From G963663615 sp963663615 (GTDB lineage: Bacteria > Bacteroidota > Ignavibacteria > Ignavibacteriales > Melioribacteraceae): DNA of 64,000 nucleotides. The DNA is taken from the NCBI GenBank assembly GCA_963663615.1, contig OY760517.1, positions 1,116,001-1,180,000 of the forward strand, read 5' to 3'. The notes below the pieces were generated by a model. The model searched no databases. It was not told where the DNA came from and saw only the letters and a program-made list of their open reading frames with translations. Of this stretch, positions 9,577 through 18,171 are shown piece by piece; the first letter of the stretch is position 1; every line of letters starts with the position of its first letter. The position numbers were made by a program, and so were the translations under genes.

Positions 9577-10614
9577 ATGGCACAGAAAAAATCAAAACAA
9601 ATTTTCAGAATAGTACTCATAACATCCTCCATAGCATCCCTCTTCTTTGTTCCGTGGCTTTTAGTTAAGGCTTGGATACTGCCATTACCCAATACTGTAC
9701 AGGAGCAGCTGGATGAAGCAATATCTCATGGATTTGATGGAATGATTGTATATATAGATCAAACTGGCAAACCACCTCAGTATTATGCTGCTGGTTGGCA
9801 CAATCGAGAATCCAAAATTCTAGCCAATCCTCATGCACTATTTAAGATTGCAAGTATAAGTAAGCTATATGATGTAGTGGCTGTAACCAAATTGGTAAGT
9901 CGTGGAGTTCTATCCCTGGATAAAACCGTTGCTGATTATTTACCGGAGCTTGCAGGAAGAATTGAAAATGCTGAGAAAATTACTCTTGCATTATTGATTC
10001 AACACAGAAGTGGAATTCCCAATTTTACGGATGCACCTAATTTTTGGGCTGCTCCAACCAGATCGTATGAAGAAAGCCTTGCACTAATTATTGACAAACC
10101 AGCAAACTTCGAACCTGGTGAAGACTATGAATATTGTAATACGAATTATTTATTAATTAATAAGATAATGGATGATGCACTGGGTTATAGTAACGATCAG
10201 TTTATTCAGGAAGAAATTTTAACTCCCTTAAATCTAAATAACACCTATAGTTCACTGGCTAATGTAAATTTGGATAGTGTGATGAGTGGTTACCATGTTG
10301 GGTATCCCCATGATTTGAAATCGGACGAACATGGCATGTTAGCCACAGCAGAAGATGTTGGTACATTTGTTAGGGCTATGAATGATGGCTCCTTGTTTGA
10401 AAGGGGAGAGAAAGAAATATATTCTTCAGTTTATAAATACGAACATTCCGGTTGGGTTCCTGGCTACCAAAGTTTTGCCAAATACTACAAGGAGCTTGAT
10501 GCCGTTGTTATTGAGTTTTACAATACAACAGATTCCAAACTTTACAACTGGAATTTATCTGAAATAATAAATAGTAGAATTGTTAAAATATTGAAAAAGC
10601 AAAATGACTTGTAA
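9577..10614 (+). CDS. Membrane-anchored serine hydrolase, class C beta-lactamase fold
   Basis: 345 residues. An N-terminal membrane anchor (about residues 8-32) places the catalytic domain in the periplasm. The penicillin-binding/class C beta-lactamase motifs are present: SxxK as S93-I-S-K96, YxN as Y186-C-N188, and an HSG triad (HSGWVPGY, about residue 290). The family includes D-alanyl-D-alanine carboxypeptidases, esterases and peptidases; real beta-lactamase activity is not implied. It stands alone between insertion-sequence debris and a 430-bp intergenic region, so it may have been acquired by transfer, though base composition does not stand out. No clear ribosome binding site stronger than GGGAAATT precedes the ATG. 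Confidence 0.85.
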   Translation: MAQKKSKQIFRIVLITSSIASLFFVPWLLVKAWILPLPNTVQEQLDEAISHGFDGMIVYIDQTGKPPQYYAAGWHNRESKILANPHALFKIASISKLYDVVAVTKLVSRGVLSLDKTVADYLPELAGRIENAEKITLALLIQHRSGIPNFTDAPNFWAAPTRSYEESLALIIDKPANFEPGEDYEYCNTNYLLINKIMDDALGYSNDQFIQEEILTPLNLNNTYSSLANVNLDSVMSGYHVGYPHDLKSDEHGMLATAEDVGTFVRAMNDGSLFERGEKEIYSSVYKYEHSGWVPGYQSFAKYYKELDAVVIEFYNTTDSKLYNWNLSEIINSRIVKILKKQNDL

Positions 10615-11044
10615 TCTTTATTAAGAATCTTAAACTCAAGCTAATTATTCTAAAAACAACTTAACAAAATGGTTTGCAAAGTTGTTTAGAGCTATCCACA
10701 TTGTAAATAGCGAAAAAAATAAATTATATTAACCACTTTCGGATAACTTCCGGGACGTTATTTTATTTGTCGGAATAAAATACCTGTCAAGCCAACTTTT
10801 TTTAGTTCATACCGTTACTCATACCACTGTAAATATTTTAAAAAGTGTTAAAAAATTTATCAGTAGCTAAGTTATTGTTTTATAATGAGATAAAGAAGTA
10901 CTGTTAAAAAAGTTAACAATCGCCCAATTTGTATCCCTAATTGAAATGTCCTAAAACAAGCTGTTTTCGCATTATTCATGTGTTGGCATGAACATTGGCA
11001 TATATAAATCAAATAGCAATAAAAACTCTAATGGAGAAAACAAT
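10615..11044. other. Intergenic region upstream of the redox operon
   Basis: 430 bp without a plausible gene. It holds the likely control region of the downstream operon, including the sigma-54-like site near 10984. No strong terminator for the preceding hydrolase gene was found. Confidence 0.5.
10983..10998 (+). promoter_or_regulatory. Possible sigma-54 (-24/-12) promoter
   Basis: TTGGCATG (10983-10990) followed by four bases and TTGG (10995-10998) matches the sigma-54 consensus TGGCAC-N5-TTGC except at the last base, with the correct 10-base spacing between the GG at 10985 and the -12 dinucleotide. A start about 12 bases later would give a leader of about 35 nt before the ATG at 11045. The operon ends with an NtrC-type activator, which fits. 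The -12 mismatch keeps this tentative. Confidence 0.35.
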
Positions 11045-12028
11045 ATGTTAAAAAGAGTATTACTTATCGATGACGAATCAGCTTTACGCAGATCTTTATC
11101 AATCGGATTAAATCAATATGGTATTGATGTTGAACCTTGTGACTCGGGATTAGCAGCTCTTAATAAACTTGAATTATACGACAAAAATGGTGTGCAATTA
11201 GATACTATTGTTTTGGATATACAGCTTCCTGATATAAACGGGCTTAAACTTGGTAAAATAATAAAATCAAAATACCCGGAAGCTTCAATAATGTACGTAA
11301 CAGGTTACGCTGATAAACTTGATGAACTGGAAATTGAAAACCTTGAAGCGGATGCACTTCTTCAGAAACCTTTTACAGCTGAAGACCTTAATAATAAAAT
11401 TGAAGAAATGTCGGAAAACAAGGTATGCGAAATTAAGGAAAAAGTTGAAGATAAAGCAGTTGCATCCTACGTTTTTATTACCGTAGAAGAAAAAGCCGAT
11501 TTCTTTGCTCTCTATAAAAAACTGTACTTTATGGATTCAGTACTTTATTGCGATGCTACACGTGGTGATATTGACATTTTTCTTCTTATTCAGGCAGATT
11601 CGCTAACAGAGTGTGAAGAGATATTTAACAAAAACATTAAAAATCTTAACGGAATTAAGTCAAGCGAATTTCTACCGGTTGGCGTACCTGTAATGAATGA
11701 TAATATAAAAGAAATTATCAATGCTGCCGGAATATCAATGTTTGAAGATGGTCCGAATGCTGAAAAGATTCGCGATTCGAAAAAATCTGTTTATTCGTAT
11801 GTACTTGTTGATATTGATCGCGAAAAGCTGGAAGAGATTTACCCGATACTACGCCTAACCGAAAACATTCTTTATTGCGATTATACTGAAGGCAAGAATA
11901 GTCTTATACTTATGGTTCACGGTACACACTTTAATGAAATAGATAAAATTGTTGAGAATAAGATCATCAATACTGACGGAGTATTGAAAGTTAAGGAATA
12001 TCCAATTATTAACATTTTTGAAATATAG
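11045..12028 (+). CDS. Response regulator with two Lrp/RAM-like ligand domains and no output domain
   Basis: 327 residues from the ATG at 11045, preferred over the in-frame ATG at 10988 because GGAGAA lies just upstream and the sequence before it is low-complexity. Residues 1-125 are a receiver domain: LLIDDE acidic pair, phospho-acceptor Asp in VLDIQLP, YVTGYA switch region and conserved Lys in QKPF. Residues about 132-215 and 240-320 are two similar alpha/beta units (SYVFITVEEKADFFALYKKL and SYVLVDIDREKLEEIYPIL at their starts, each with LYCDxTxGxxxxxLxxxG), resembling the ligand-binding RAM domain of Lrp/AsnC regulators. No DNA-binding domain is seen. It heads the redox operon, so it may pass a signal to the kinase and NtrC-like regulator at the far end. 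The domain assignment is by pattern only. Confidence 0.82.
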   Translation: MLKRVLLIDDESALRRSLSIGLNQYGIDVEPCDSGLAALNKLELYDKNGVQLDTIVLDIQLPDINGLKLGKIIKSKYPEASIMYVTGYADKLDELEIENLEADALLQKPFTAEDLNNKIEEMSENKVCEIKEKVEDKAVASYVFITVEEKADFFALYKKLYFMDSVLYCDATRGDIDIFLLIQADSLTECEEIFNKNIKNLNGIKSSEFLPVGVPVMNDNIKEIINAAGISMFEDGPNAEKIRDSKKSVYSYVLVDIDREKLEEIYPILRLTENILYCDYTEGKNSLILMVHGTHFNEIDKIVENKIINTDGVLKVKEYPIINIFEI

Positions 12029-12071
12029 TTCAGCCCTGTTTTTTGAAATATTTACCCAAAATGTTCTACAA

Positions 12072-12103
12072 CCTGGCATCCATAGGATGCCAGGCTTTTA
12101 CAC
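12072..12103 (+). terminator. Strong hairpin between the response regulator and the NuoE-like gene
   Basis: CCTGGCATCC (12072-12081) and GGATGCCAGG (12085-12094) form a perfect 10-bp stem with a 3-nt loop, followed by CTTTTACACTTT. The T tract is interrupted, so it may be a partial terminator or an RNA-stability element that lowers or separates expression of the downstream enzyme genes. It lies 20-30 nt ahead of the next start codon. Confidence 0.65.
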
Positions 12104-12122
12104 TTTAAATAAGGCAAGAAAA

Positions 12123-12629
12123 ATGGAAATAATCAAAACAGATAACACAATTCAAATAGTTAATTTTAAGCTTCAACTAATTAATCAGCGAAAAAAAACT
12201 GGCTCACTTATTCCACTGCTTCAGGCAGCACAGGAATCATACGGCTATATACCGGAAAAAGTAATTCATTATATAAGTGAACTGGTTGGTATTCCAGCTG
12301 CAGAAATTTACGGAGTTATTACATTCTATTCACAGTTCAGACTAAAACCTCTTGGCAAAAATATAATCCGCATTTGTGAAGGTACAGCTTGTCATGTTAA
12401 TGGTGCTAAAAGTGTACTTCAGGTAATACGAGAAGTTTTGAATATCTCGATTGATGAAACTACTGAGGATGGTATTTATTCTCTTCAGTCAGTTGCTTGC
12501 CTTGGATGTTGCTCACTTGCACCTGTTATGACTATAAATAATAAAACCTATGGTAACCTCACCGAAAAATCGATAAAAAAAATCTTACATAAAATTGCTC
12601 AGGAAGAAAAATGCAAGGTTGAACTATGA
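12123..12629 (+). CDS. NuoE/HydC-like [2Fe-2S] subunit (StnA-like)
   Basis: 168 residues from the ATG at 12123; an upstream extension to 12018 would run through the hairpin and is rejected. It is a thioredoxin-like [2Fe-2S] protein of the NuoE / HydC / HndA family. The four cluster cysteines are in CEGTAC (C-x4-C) and CLGCC (C-x3-C), and family signatures QESYGYIPE and IYGVITFYSQF are present. In complex I and bifurcating hydrogenases this subunit pairs with the NADH-oxidising NuoF/HydB protein, which is the next gene with a 4-bp overlap (ATGA). It probably forms part of a cytoplasmic NADH-dependent electron-transfer complex. Confidence 0.93.
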   Translation: MEIIKTDNTIQIVNFKLQLINQRKKTGSLIPLLQAAQESYGYIPEKVIHYISELVGIPAAEIYGVITFYSQFRLKPLGKNIIRICEGTACHVNGAKSVLQVIREVLNISIDETTEDGIYSLQSVACLGCCSLAPVMTINNKTYGNLTEKSIKKILHKIAQEEKCKVEL

Positions 12630-14389
12630 AAAAAATAAAAGTTGGACTGGGAACCTGCGGTATTTCTGCAGGGGCAGAATTAGTGTTTAATAAATTCAGG
12701 GAAGAACTGGATAATTTACGTATAGATGCTCTGTTATCAGAAACTGGTTGTAATGGTATGTGTTACCAGGAACCATTAGTTGAAATTGAAGAGAATGGGA
12801 ACAGTTTTCTATATGCAAAAGTTACAGCTGACAGGGTTGAAAAAATTATTAGTGAACATATTATAAATAATCATCCGGTTAATGACTGGATAATTAAAAG
12901 TAACGAAATTTCAATTGAAGAAAATTTCCTGAAAAAGCAGAAAAGGATTGTACTTAGAAATTGTGGTGTAATAAATCCTAACTCAATTGATGAGTATATG
13001 GCTCATACAGGTTATAATGCTATCAGAACCGTACTCTTCAATAAAACTCAGGATGAAGTTATTGATACAATTGTTAAAGCTGGTTTGCGTGGTAGAGGCG
13101 GCGGTGGTTTTCCAACCGGATTAAAATGGAAATTCGCAAAACAGGAAAATGCAGATACTAAATATATAATTTGTAATGCAGACGAAGGTGATCCCGGTGC
13201 CTTTATGGATAGAAGTATTCTTGAAGGTGATCCTCATTCTGTTATCGAAGGAATGATGATTGGGGCTTATGCGATGGGCTGCAACGAGGGATATATTTAT
13301 GTTAGAGCTGAATATCCTCTCGCTATAAAAAGACTTCGAAATGCGATTAACCAATGCAAAAATAAGGGGTTCCTTGGTGAAAAAATATTTGGTTCGGATT
13401 TTAATTTTAATCTGAGTATTAAAGAAGGTGCAGGTGCCTTTGTTTGTGGTGAAGAAACAGCTCTTATGGCTTCAATTGAAGGTAAAAGAGGTGTGCCTAA
13501 GTTACGACCTCCTTTCCCGGCTAAAAAAGGTTTATGGGGTAAACCTTCAAACATTAACAATGTTGAAACATTTGCTAATGTATCATGGATTATAAATAAT
13601 GGCTGGGAAGAGTATGCTGCTCTCGGAACAGAAAAAAGTAAGGGTACAAAAGTATTTGCTCTTGCCGGTAAAGTTAAAAAAAGTGGTCTTGTTGAAGTAC
13701 CTATGGGTGTTACAATCAATGAAATAGTTTATGATATTTGCGGTGGAATTAAAGATGATCGCCAGTTTAAAGCTGTTCAGATGGGCGGTCCTTCAGGGGG
13801 ATGTATTCCGGCTGATCTGTGTGACCTCCGTATCGATTATGATGAACTTACAAAGTCCGGTGCTATAATGGGGTCGGGCGGAATGATTGTTATGGATGAT
13901 TCCACTTGTATGGTTGACCTGGCAAAATACTTCCTGAATTTTACTCAGGTTGAATCCTGCGGTAAATGTACATTTTGCAGGATTGGTACAAAAAGAATGC
14001 TTGAAATGCTGGAGCGTATAACCGATGGCTGTTCGCGTCCTAACGATATACATAACCTGGAAGACCTTGCCTATAAAATAAAAGAAGCTAGTTTATGTGG
14101 ACTTGGGCAAACAGCACCTAACCCGGTATTAACAACTATGAAATATTTCAGAAAAGAATATGAAACTCATATAGAGGATAAAAAATGTCCTGCTCACAGT
14201 TGTGTTTCTCTCCTGGAGTATGATATCGATGTTGATGCATGCAAAGGTTGTGGAGCGTGTGTTAAAGCTTGTCCTGTAGGTGCTATAACTGGTGAAAAAA
14301 AAGTGGCTCACATAATAAACAAAGAACTTTGTATCAAATGTGGTAAGTGCTTTGACGTTTGCCGACTTGATGCTGTAATAAAAAATTAA
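12626..14389 (+). CDS. NuoF/HydB-like FMN- and NADH-binding subunit (StnB-like)
   Basis: 587 residues. Domains in order: N-terminal thioredoxin-like [2Fe-2S] region (residues 1-85, cysteines in GTCG and CNGMC), the flavin/NADH domain with GRGGGGFPTGLKWKFA and CNADEGDPGAFMDR (about 155-200), an SLBB segment, the NuoF [4Fe-4S] site CGKCTFC plus CGLGQ (about 447-495), and a C-terminal two-[4Fe-4S] ferredoxin (CKGCGACVKACP and CIKCGKCFDVC, about 545-582). This is the HydB/HndC/StnB layout rather than complex I NuoF, which lacks the terminal ferredoxin. In HydB and StnB this flavin is the site of electron bifurcation. The start overlaps the preceding stop, indicating translational coupling. No hydrogenase catalytic subunit is found nearby. 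Confidence 0.94.
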   Translation: MKKIKVGLGTCGISAGAELVFNKFREELDNLRIDALLSETGCNGMCYQEPLVEIEENGNSFLYAKVTADRVEKIISEHIINNHPVNDWIIKSNEISIEENFLKKQKRIVLRNCGVINPNSIDEYMAHTGYNAIRTVLFNKTQDEVIDTIVKAGLRGRGGGGFPTGLKWKFAKQENADTKYIICNADEGDPGAFMDRSILEGDPHSVIEGMMIGAYAMGCNEGYIYVRAEYPLAIKRLRNAINQCKNKGFLGEKIFGSDFNFNLSIKEGAGAFVCGEETALMASIEGKRGVPKLRPPFPAKKGLWGKPSNINNVETFANVSWIINNGWEEYAALGTEKSKGTKVFALAGKVKKSGLVEVPMGVTINEIVYDICGGIKDDRQFKAVQMGGPSGGCIPADLCDLRIDYDELTKSGAIMGSGGMIVMDDSTCMVDLAKYFLNFTQVESCGKCTFCRIGTKRMLEMLERITDGCSRPNDIHNLEDLAYKIKEASLCGLGQTAPNPVLTTMKYFRKEYETHIEDKKCPAHSCVSLLEYDIDVDACKGCGACVKACPVGAITGEKKVAHIINKELCIKCGKCFDVCRLDAVIKN

Positions 14390-14408
14390 ATTTTGAGGAA
14401 TTTGGAAA

Positions 14409-17400
14409 ATGGCTGAAGTAAAAATTAAAATAAATGGAAACGAATTATTTGCCGATTCCGAAAAAACTATTCTGCAAGTTGTGAAAGAAAATGGTATTGA
14501 TGAAAATCCAACTTTGTGTCACGATGACCGTCTCGAACATTTTACATCATGCTTTCTTTGTGTGGTTGAAATTGAAGGTATGAACAAACTGGTCCCTTCA
14601 TGTGCAACAAAGATTAACGAAGGAATGAGTATATTTACCAAAAGTGAAAAAGTTATAGCTTCGAGAAAAACCGCTCTTGAGCTGTTGTTATCGAACCATT
14701 ATGCTGATTGTATAGGTCCTTGTCAGGATAACTGTCCTGCTGGCGTGGATGCTCAATCCTATATTGCACTTATCTCGATGGGCAAATATAAAGAGGCAAT
14801 TGAACTAATTAAAAAGAATAATCCGCTGCCTCTTTCTATTGGACGTGTTTGCGTACGAGATTGCGAAACTGGCTGCCGCAGAAACTTTGTTGACGAAGCT
14901 GTTGGTGTAAATATGCTTAAAAGATATGTTGCCGATATCGATGCAGCAAATAAATGGATACCCGAAGTAAAACCTGCAAACGGTAAAAAAGTGGCTATTA
15001 TTGGTGGAGGTCCTGCCGGTTTAACAGCTGCTTATTACCTTCGACTTGAAGGATATGAGCCAACTATTCTGGATAAACTTCCAAAACTTGGTGGTATGCT
15101 TCGTTATGGTATTCCGGAGTACAGACTCCCAAAAGATATTCTCGATTCTGAAATTCAATGGATTCTGGATTTGGGAGTTGAGGTACGCACCGGTGCTGAA
15201 ATGGGTGTTGATTTTTGTATTGATGATCTTAAAAATGAAGGCTTTGATGCGATATTTCTTGGTGTTGGTGCTCATAAGGCGAGTAAATTGGGACTTGATG
15301 GCGAAGATAAAACCGAGGGTGTTTTTAGAGGTATTGACTTTCTGCGTGAAGTAGAGCTTAGTTATATTCCGCAACTCAATGGTGATGTTGTTGTAGTTGG
15401 TGGCGGTAATACAGCAATTGATGCGGCTAGAACGGCTTTAAGATGTGGAGCCAAATCAGTTAAAATAGTTTACAGGAGAGGAATTAAGGAAATGCCTGCT
15501 CATCATGAAGAAATTGAAGCGGCACAGAAAGAAGGAGTTGAAATACTATTCCTCACAAACCCGAAAAACCTTATTACAGAAGGTAACAAGCTTAAAGGTA
15601 TTGAATGCCTTAAAATGGAATTAGTAGAAACCCAGGCTGGTAAACGACCTCGTCCGGTACCTGTTGATGGTTCGGAATTTATTGTGAATTGCGAATTTCT
15701 GATAGGTGCCATAGGGCAGGCTGTGGATACCAATTTTGTAAATAACGATACAAATTGTATGCTGGAAAAATGGGGAACTGTTACTGTAAACGAAAAAACA
15801 TTCGAAACATCTATTGAGGGCGTATTTGCCGGTGGTGATGTTGTTACTGGTCCACTTACAGCTATTAGCTCAATTGCCCAGGGTAAAAAAGCCGCACTGG
15901 CACTAATTAACTGGATTGAAACTGGTAAAGCCAAAGAGATAAAAGATCCGTTTGTTAGTCTTAAGGATAGACTTGTACCGATAAACTCTAAAGAATATAA
16001 CACGGTTGAAAAACTTGCTCGTGAAAAAATGGCAGAAATGGAAGTGACTGAAAGAGTTGCCTGCTTTAAGGAGGTTGAGCTTGGAATTAATGAAAACCAG
16101 GCTGAATCAGAAACAGTTAGGTGTCTTGAGTGTGGTTGCTCCGATTTTTACGATTGTAGCTTGAGACAGTATTGTGATGAATATGATGTTGATGTAGCTG
16201 AATATGCTGGTGAAACTCGCAAGTATGATATTGATAATCGTCATCCGTTTATTAAGTTTGATCCGAATAAATGTATAAATTGTGGCAAATGTATTAGAAC
16301 TTGTAGCGAGGTATTGAAGGTTTCGGCATTGGGATTTGTTCACAGGGGTTTTAAATCTATTGTGAAACCGGCAATGGAAAAAGGACTTGCCGAAACAAAC
16401 TGTATAGCTTGTGGAAACTGTATTGATGCATGTCCAACTGGTGCCATAGGCGAAAAATTCCCATTCAAAATATTGGGCACACTTCCCAAAGAAAATATTG
16501 AGTCAATATGCAATTTCTGCTCAGTTGGCTGTAATATCAATTATAAAAAAATAAGTGACGATATTTTTTATGTCTCGAATACTACCGAAGAAATTACCAA
16601 ACATCATAACCAGGGATTTTTGTGTACCAAGGGTCGGTTTGGTCATCGTTACCTGATGGAAAAAAGCAGACTGCTTAGTGCTTCAATAAGAAGGAATGGA
16701 CTGGTACATTATGTTAATAATGAAGAAGCATTAATTTATACCTCACAAAAACTTATTTCCCTGATGGAGGAGTATGGAAATGATTCTGTTGCGGTTTTTG
16801 TTTCTCCTCACCTTTCGAATGAAGAGTTATATTTAGCCCAAAAATTTGTACGAACAGGGCTAAAGAATAATAATATTGATAGTATTAACAATATGCTGTA
16901 CGGGCTTGATACCACCTCTCTGGATGAAATGATGGGAATTACATCCTCAACATTGCGGATGGAGGATATTGATAAAGCTGATACTATTGTAGTAGTTAAC
17001 TCAAATCTTTCTGAAGAAAACCTTGTTATGGAACTGAAAATTAAAGCTGCTCAGAAAAAAGGTGCTGAGATTATCCTGATAAACTCTTCTGAAATTAAGC
17101 TTACAAAGTTTTCTGATCTTTGGGTGGATAGCCGAAAAGGATCCAATACAGCACTATTCAATAACCTCATGAAGAGAATGATTGATGATGGCAATTTCGA
17201 TGCTGATTACATAAACAGCAGGACTGAAGGATTTGCCGAATTCAAGGAAAATCTTGCTAAAAATAACGAGCATGATCTTTCTGCATTCAGTGAGGTAAGT
17301 AATGAAAAATTTGAGTTACTATACGAAAGACTGGTTAAGCAAGACAGAAATATTGTATTTGTTTATAATATTGAATCAACGTCCGATAAGTCGATTGATG

Positions 17401-18167
17401 ACATAAAGGCTATTGGCAATTACCTGCTTCTTTCAAACAGGATCGGCAGAGAGAATAATGGAATCCTTATTCTTCGGGAAACAAATAACTCAGTTGGTAT
17501 GGCTGATATGGGAGCATTACCATTCTATTTACCTGGTCGCGTTAGAATGAAGGAAACTGAAGAAATAGAAAAAATAAGTAATACATGGGGTAAACCGGTT
17601 GAAAAGATATTCCGTCCAGTTGATTTGGCAATTTCCATGAAAAAAGGTAAAATAAAAGGTGCGGTTGTTATAGGTGAAGACCCTCTTTTTATTAAAGAGA
17701 ACAGGAAATACTTTAATCATCTTGAATTTCTGGCTGTTCTTGATTCATTCCAAACTAATACTTCCAATGAAGCTGATGTTATTATTCCGATTGAAACGCA
17801 CATCGAAAAGGATGGGTCATTTACAAGACTCGATAATGTAATTCAAAAATCGAACAAGGTAGTCAATTCATCACTTGATATGAATAATTGTGAACTTATT
17901 TGTAATTTTGCAAAATACTTCGGTGCTCAATTAAACTATAATTCTGTTGAAGAAATATACAATGAGATAACGGAGGTGAACAGATATTACAAGGAATCAG
18001 GTTCAGGTAGCAGTTGGCTTGATAATTATTACAACAACGGATTTACTAAAAATAAATTAAATTTTCTTCCGTTTAAAATTGATTTTTCAACCTTCGATCC
18101 TGTTAAGCCAGTTATTGAATATCCTGAGCACTACTATTTAACAAAAATAAAACAAAAAATATCCTGA
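14409..18167 (+). CDS. Ferredoxin-GltD-type oxidoreductase fused to an inactive formate dehydrogenase-like domain (StnC-like)
   Basis: 1252 residues. Residues 1-110 are a NuoG-like [2Fe-2S] ferredoxin (C37, C48-x2-C51, C65). Residues about 101-160 hold the cysteine-rich GltD/NfnB N-terminal cluster region. Residues 195-505 form the GltD/NfnB-like FAD and NAD(P)H domain (GGGPAG near 199, VVGGGNTAIDAART near 330). Two [4Fe-4S] sites follow near 620 and 660. From about 695 the protein aligns with molybdopterin formate dehydrogenases of the FdhF type (CNFCSVGC cluster site, GFLCTKGR, DMGALP, GEDPL, SNEADVIIP). Leu830 stands where FdhF has catalytic SeCys/Cys, and Tyr831 replaces the following His. 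The C-terminal molybdopterin-binding domain is absent. The known StnC has NuoG-like and GltD-like parts, so NADPH should react here. The fused FDH-like region looks structural. Confidence 0.88.
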   Translation: MAEVKIKINGNELFADSEKTILQVVKENGIDENPTLCHDDRLEHFTSCFLCVVEIEGMNKLVPSCATKINEGMSIFTKSEKVIASRKTALELLLSNHYADCIGPCQDNCPAGVDAQSYIALISMGKYKEAIELIKKNNPLPLSIGRVCVRDCETGCRRNFVDEAVGVNMLKRYVADIDAANKWIPEVKPANGKKVAIIGGGPAGLTAAYYLRLEGYEPTILDKLPKLGGMLRYGIPEYRLPKDILDSEIQWILDLGVEVRTGAEMGVDFCIDDLKNEGFDAIFLGVGAHKASKLGLDGEDKTEGVFRGIDFLREVELSYIPQLNGDVVVVGGGNTAIDAARTALRCGAKSVKIVYRRGIKEMPAHHEEIEAAQKEGVEILFLTNPKNLITEGNKLKGIECLKMELVETQAGKRPRPVPVDGSEFIVNCEFLIGAIGQAVDTNFVNNDTNCMLEKWGTVTVNEKTFETSIEGVFAGGDVVTGPLTAISSIAQGKKAALALINWIETGKAKEIKDPFVSLKDRLVPINSKEYNTVEKLAREKMAEMEVTERVACFKEVELGINENQAESETVRCLECGCSDFYDCSLRQYCDEYDVDVAEYAGETRKYDIDNRHPFIKFDPNKCINCGKCIRTCSEVLKVSALGFVHRGFKSIVKPAMEKGLAETNCIACGNCIDACPTGAIGEKFPFKILGTLPKENIESICNFCSVGCNINYKKISDDIFYVSNTTEEITKHHNQGFLCTKGRFGHRYLMEKSRLLSASIRRNGLVHYVNNEEALIYTSQKLISLMEEYGNDSVAVFVSPHLSNEELYLAQKFVRTGLKNNNIDSINNMLYGLDTTSLDEMMGITSSTLRMEDIDKADTIVVVNSNLSEENLVMELKIKAAQKKGAEIILINSSEIKLTKFSDLWVDSRKGSNTALFNNLMKRMIDDGNFDADYINSRTEGFAEFKENLAKNNEHDLSAFSEVSNEKFELLYERLVKQDRNIVFVYNIESTSDKSIDDIKAIGNYLLLSNRIGRENNGILILRETNNSVGMADMGALPFYLPGRVRMKETEEIEKISNTWGKPVEKIFRPVDLAISMKKGKIKGAVVIGEDPLFIKENRKYFNHLEFLAVLDSFQTNTSNEADVIIPIETHIEKDGSFTRLDNVIQKSNKVVNSSLDMNNCELICNFAKYFGAQLNYNSVEEIYNEITEVNRYYKESGSGSSWLDNYYNNGFTKNKLNFLPFKIDFSTFDPVKPVIEYPEHYYLTKIKQKIS

Positions 18168-18171
18168 GAAG

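Noticed and set aside
9577..10614. Antibiotic-resistance beta-lactamase
   Set aside because: The SxxK/YxN/HSG set is shared by many esterases and peptidases, and the protein is membrane anchored; nothing shows drug hydrolysis.
12018..12122. Earlier start for the NuoE-like gene
   Set aside because: The extension overlaps the previous stop codon and reads through the strong hairpin at 12072-12094; family N-termini start near the ATG at 12123.
13297..13719. 140-codon minus-strand frame within the NuoF-like gene
   Set aside because: Antisense of a well-conserved coding region; low-complexity composition and no homology.
12123..14389. Respiratory complex I (NuoE and NuoF)
   Set aside because: No other nuo genes are present, the NuoF-like protein has the extra terminal ferredoxin of HydB/StnB, and the third subunit is GltD-type.
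14409..18167. Catalytically active formate dehydrogenase, or a selenocysteine site
   Set aside because: The active-site codon is CTG (Leu830), not TGA or a Cys codon, and the C-terminal cofactor-binding domain is missing.
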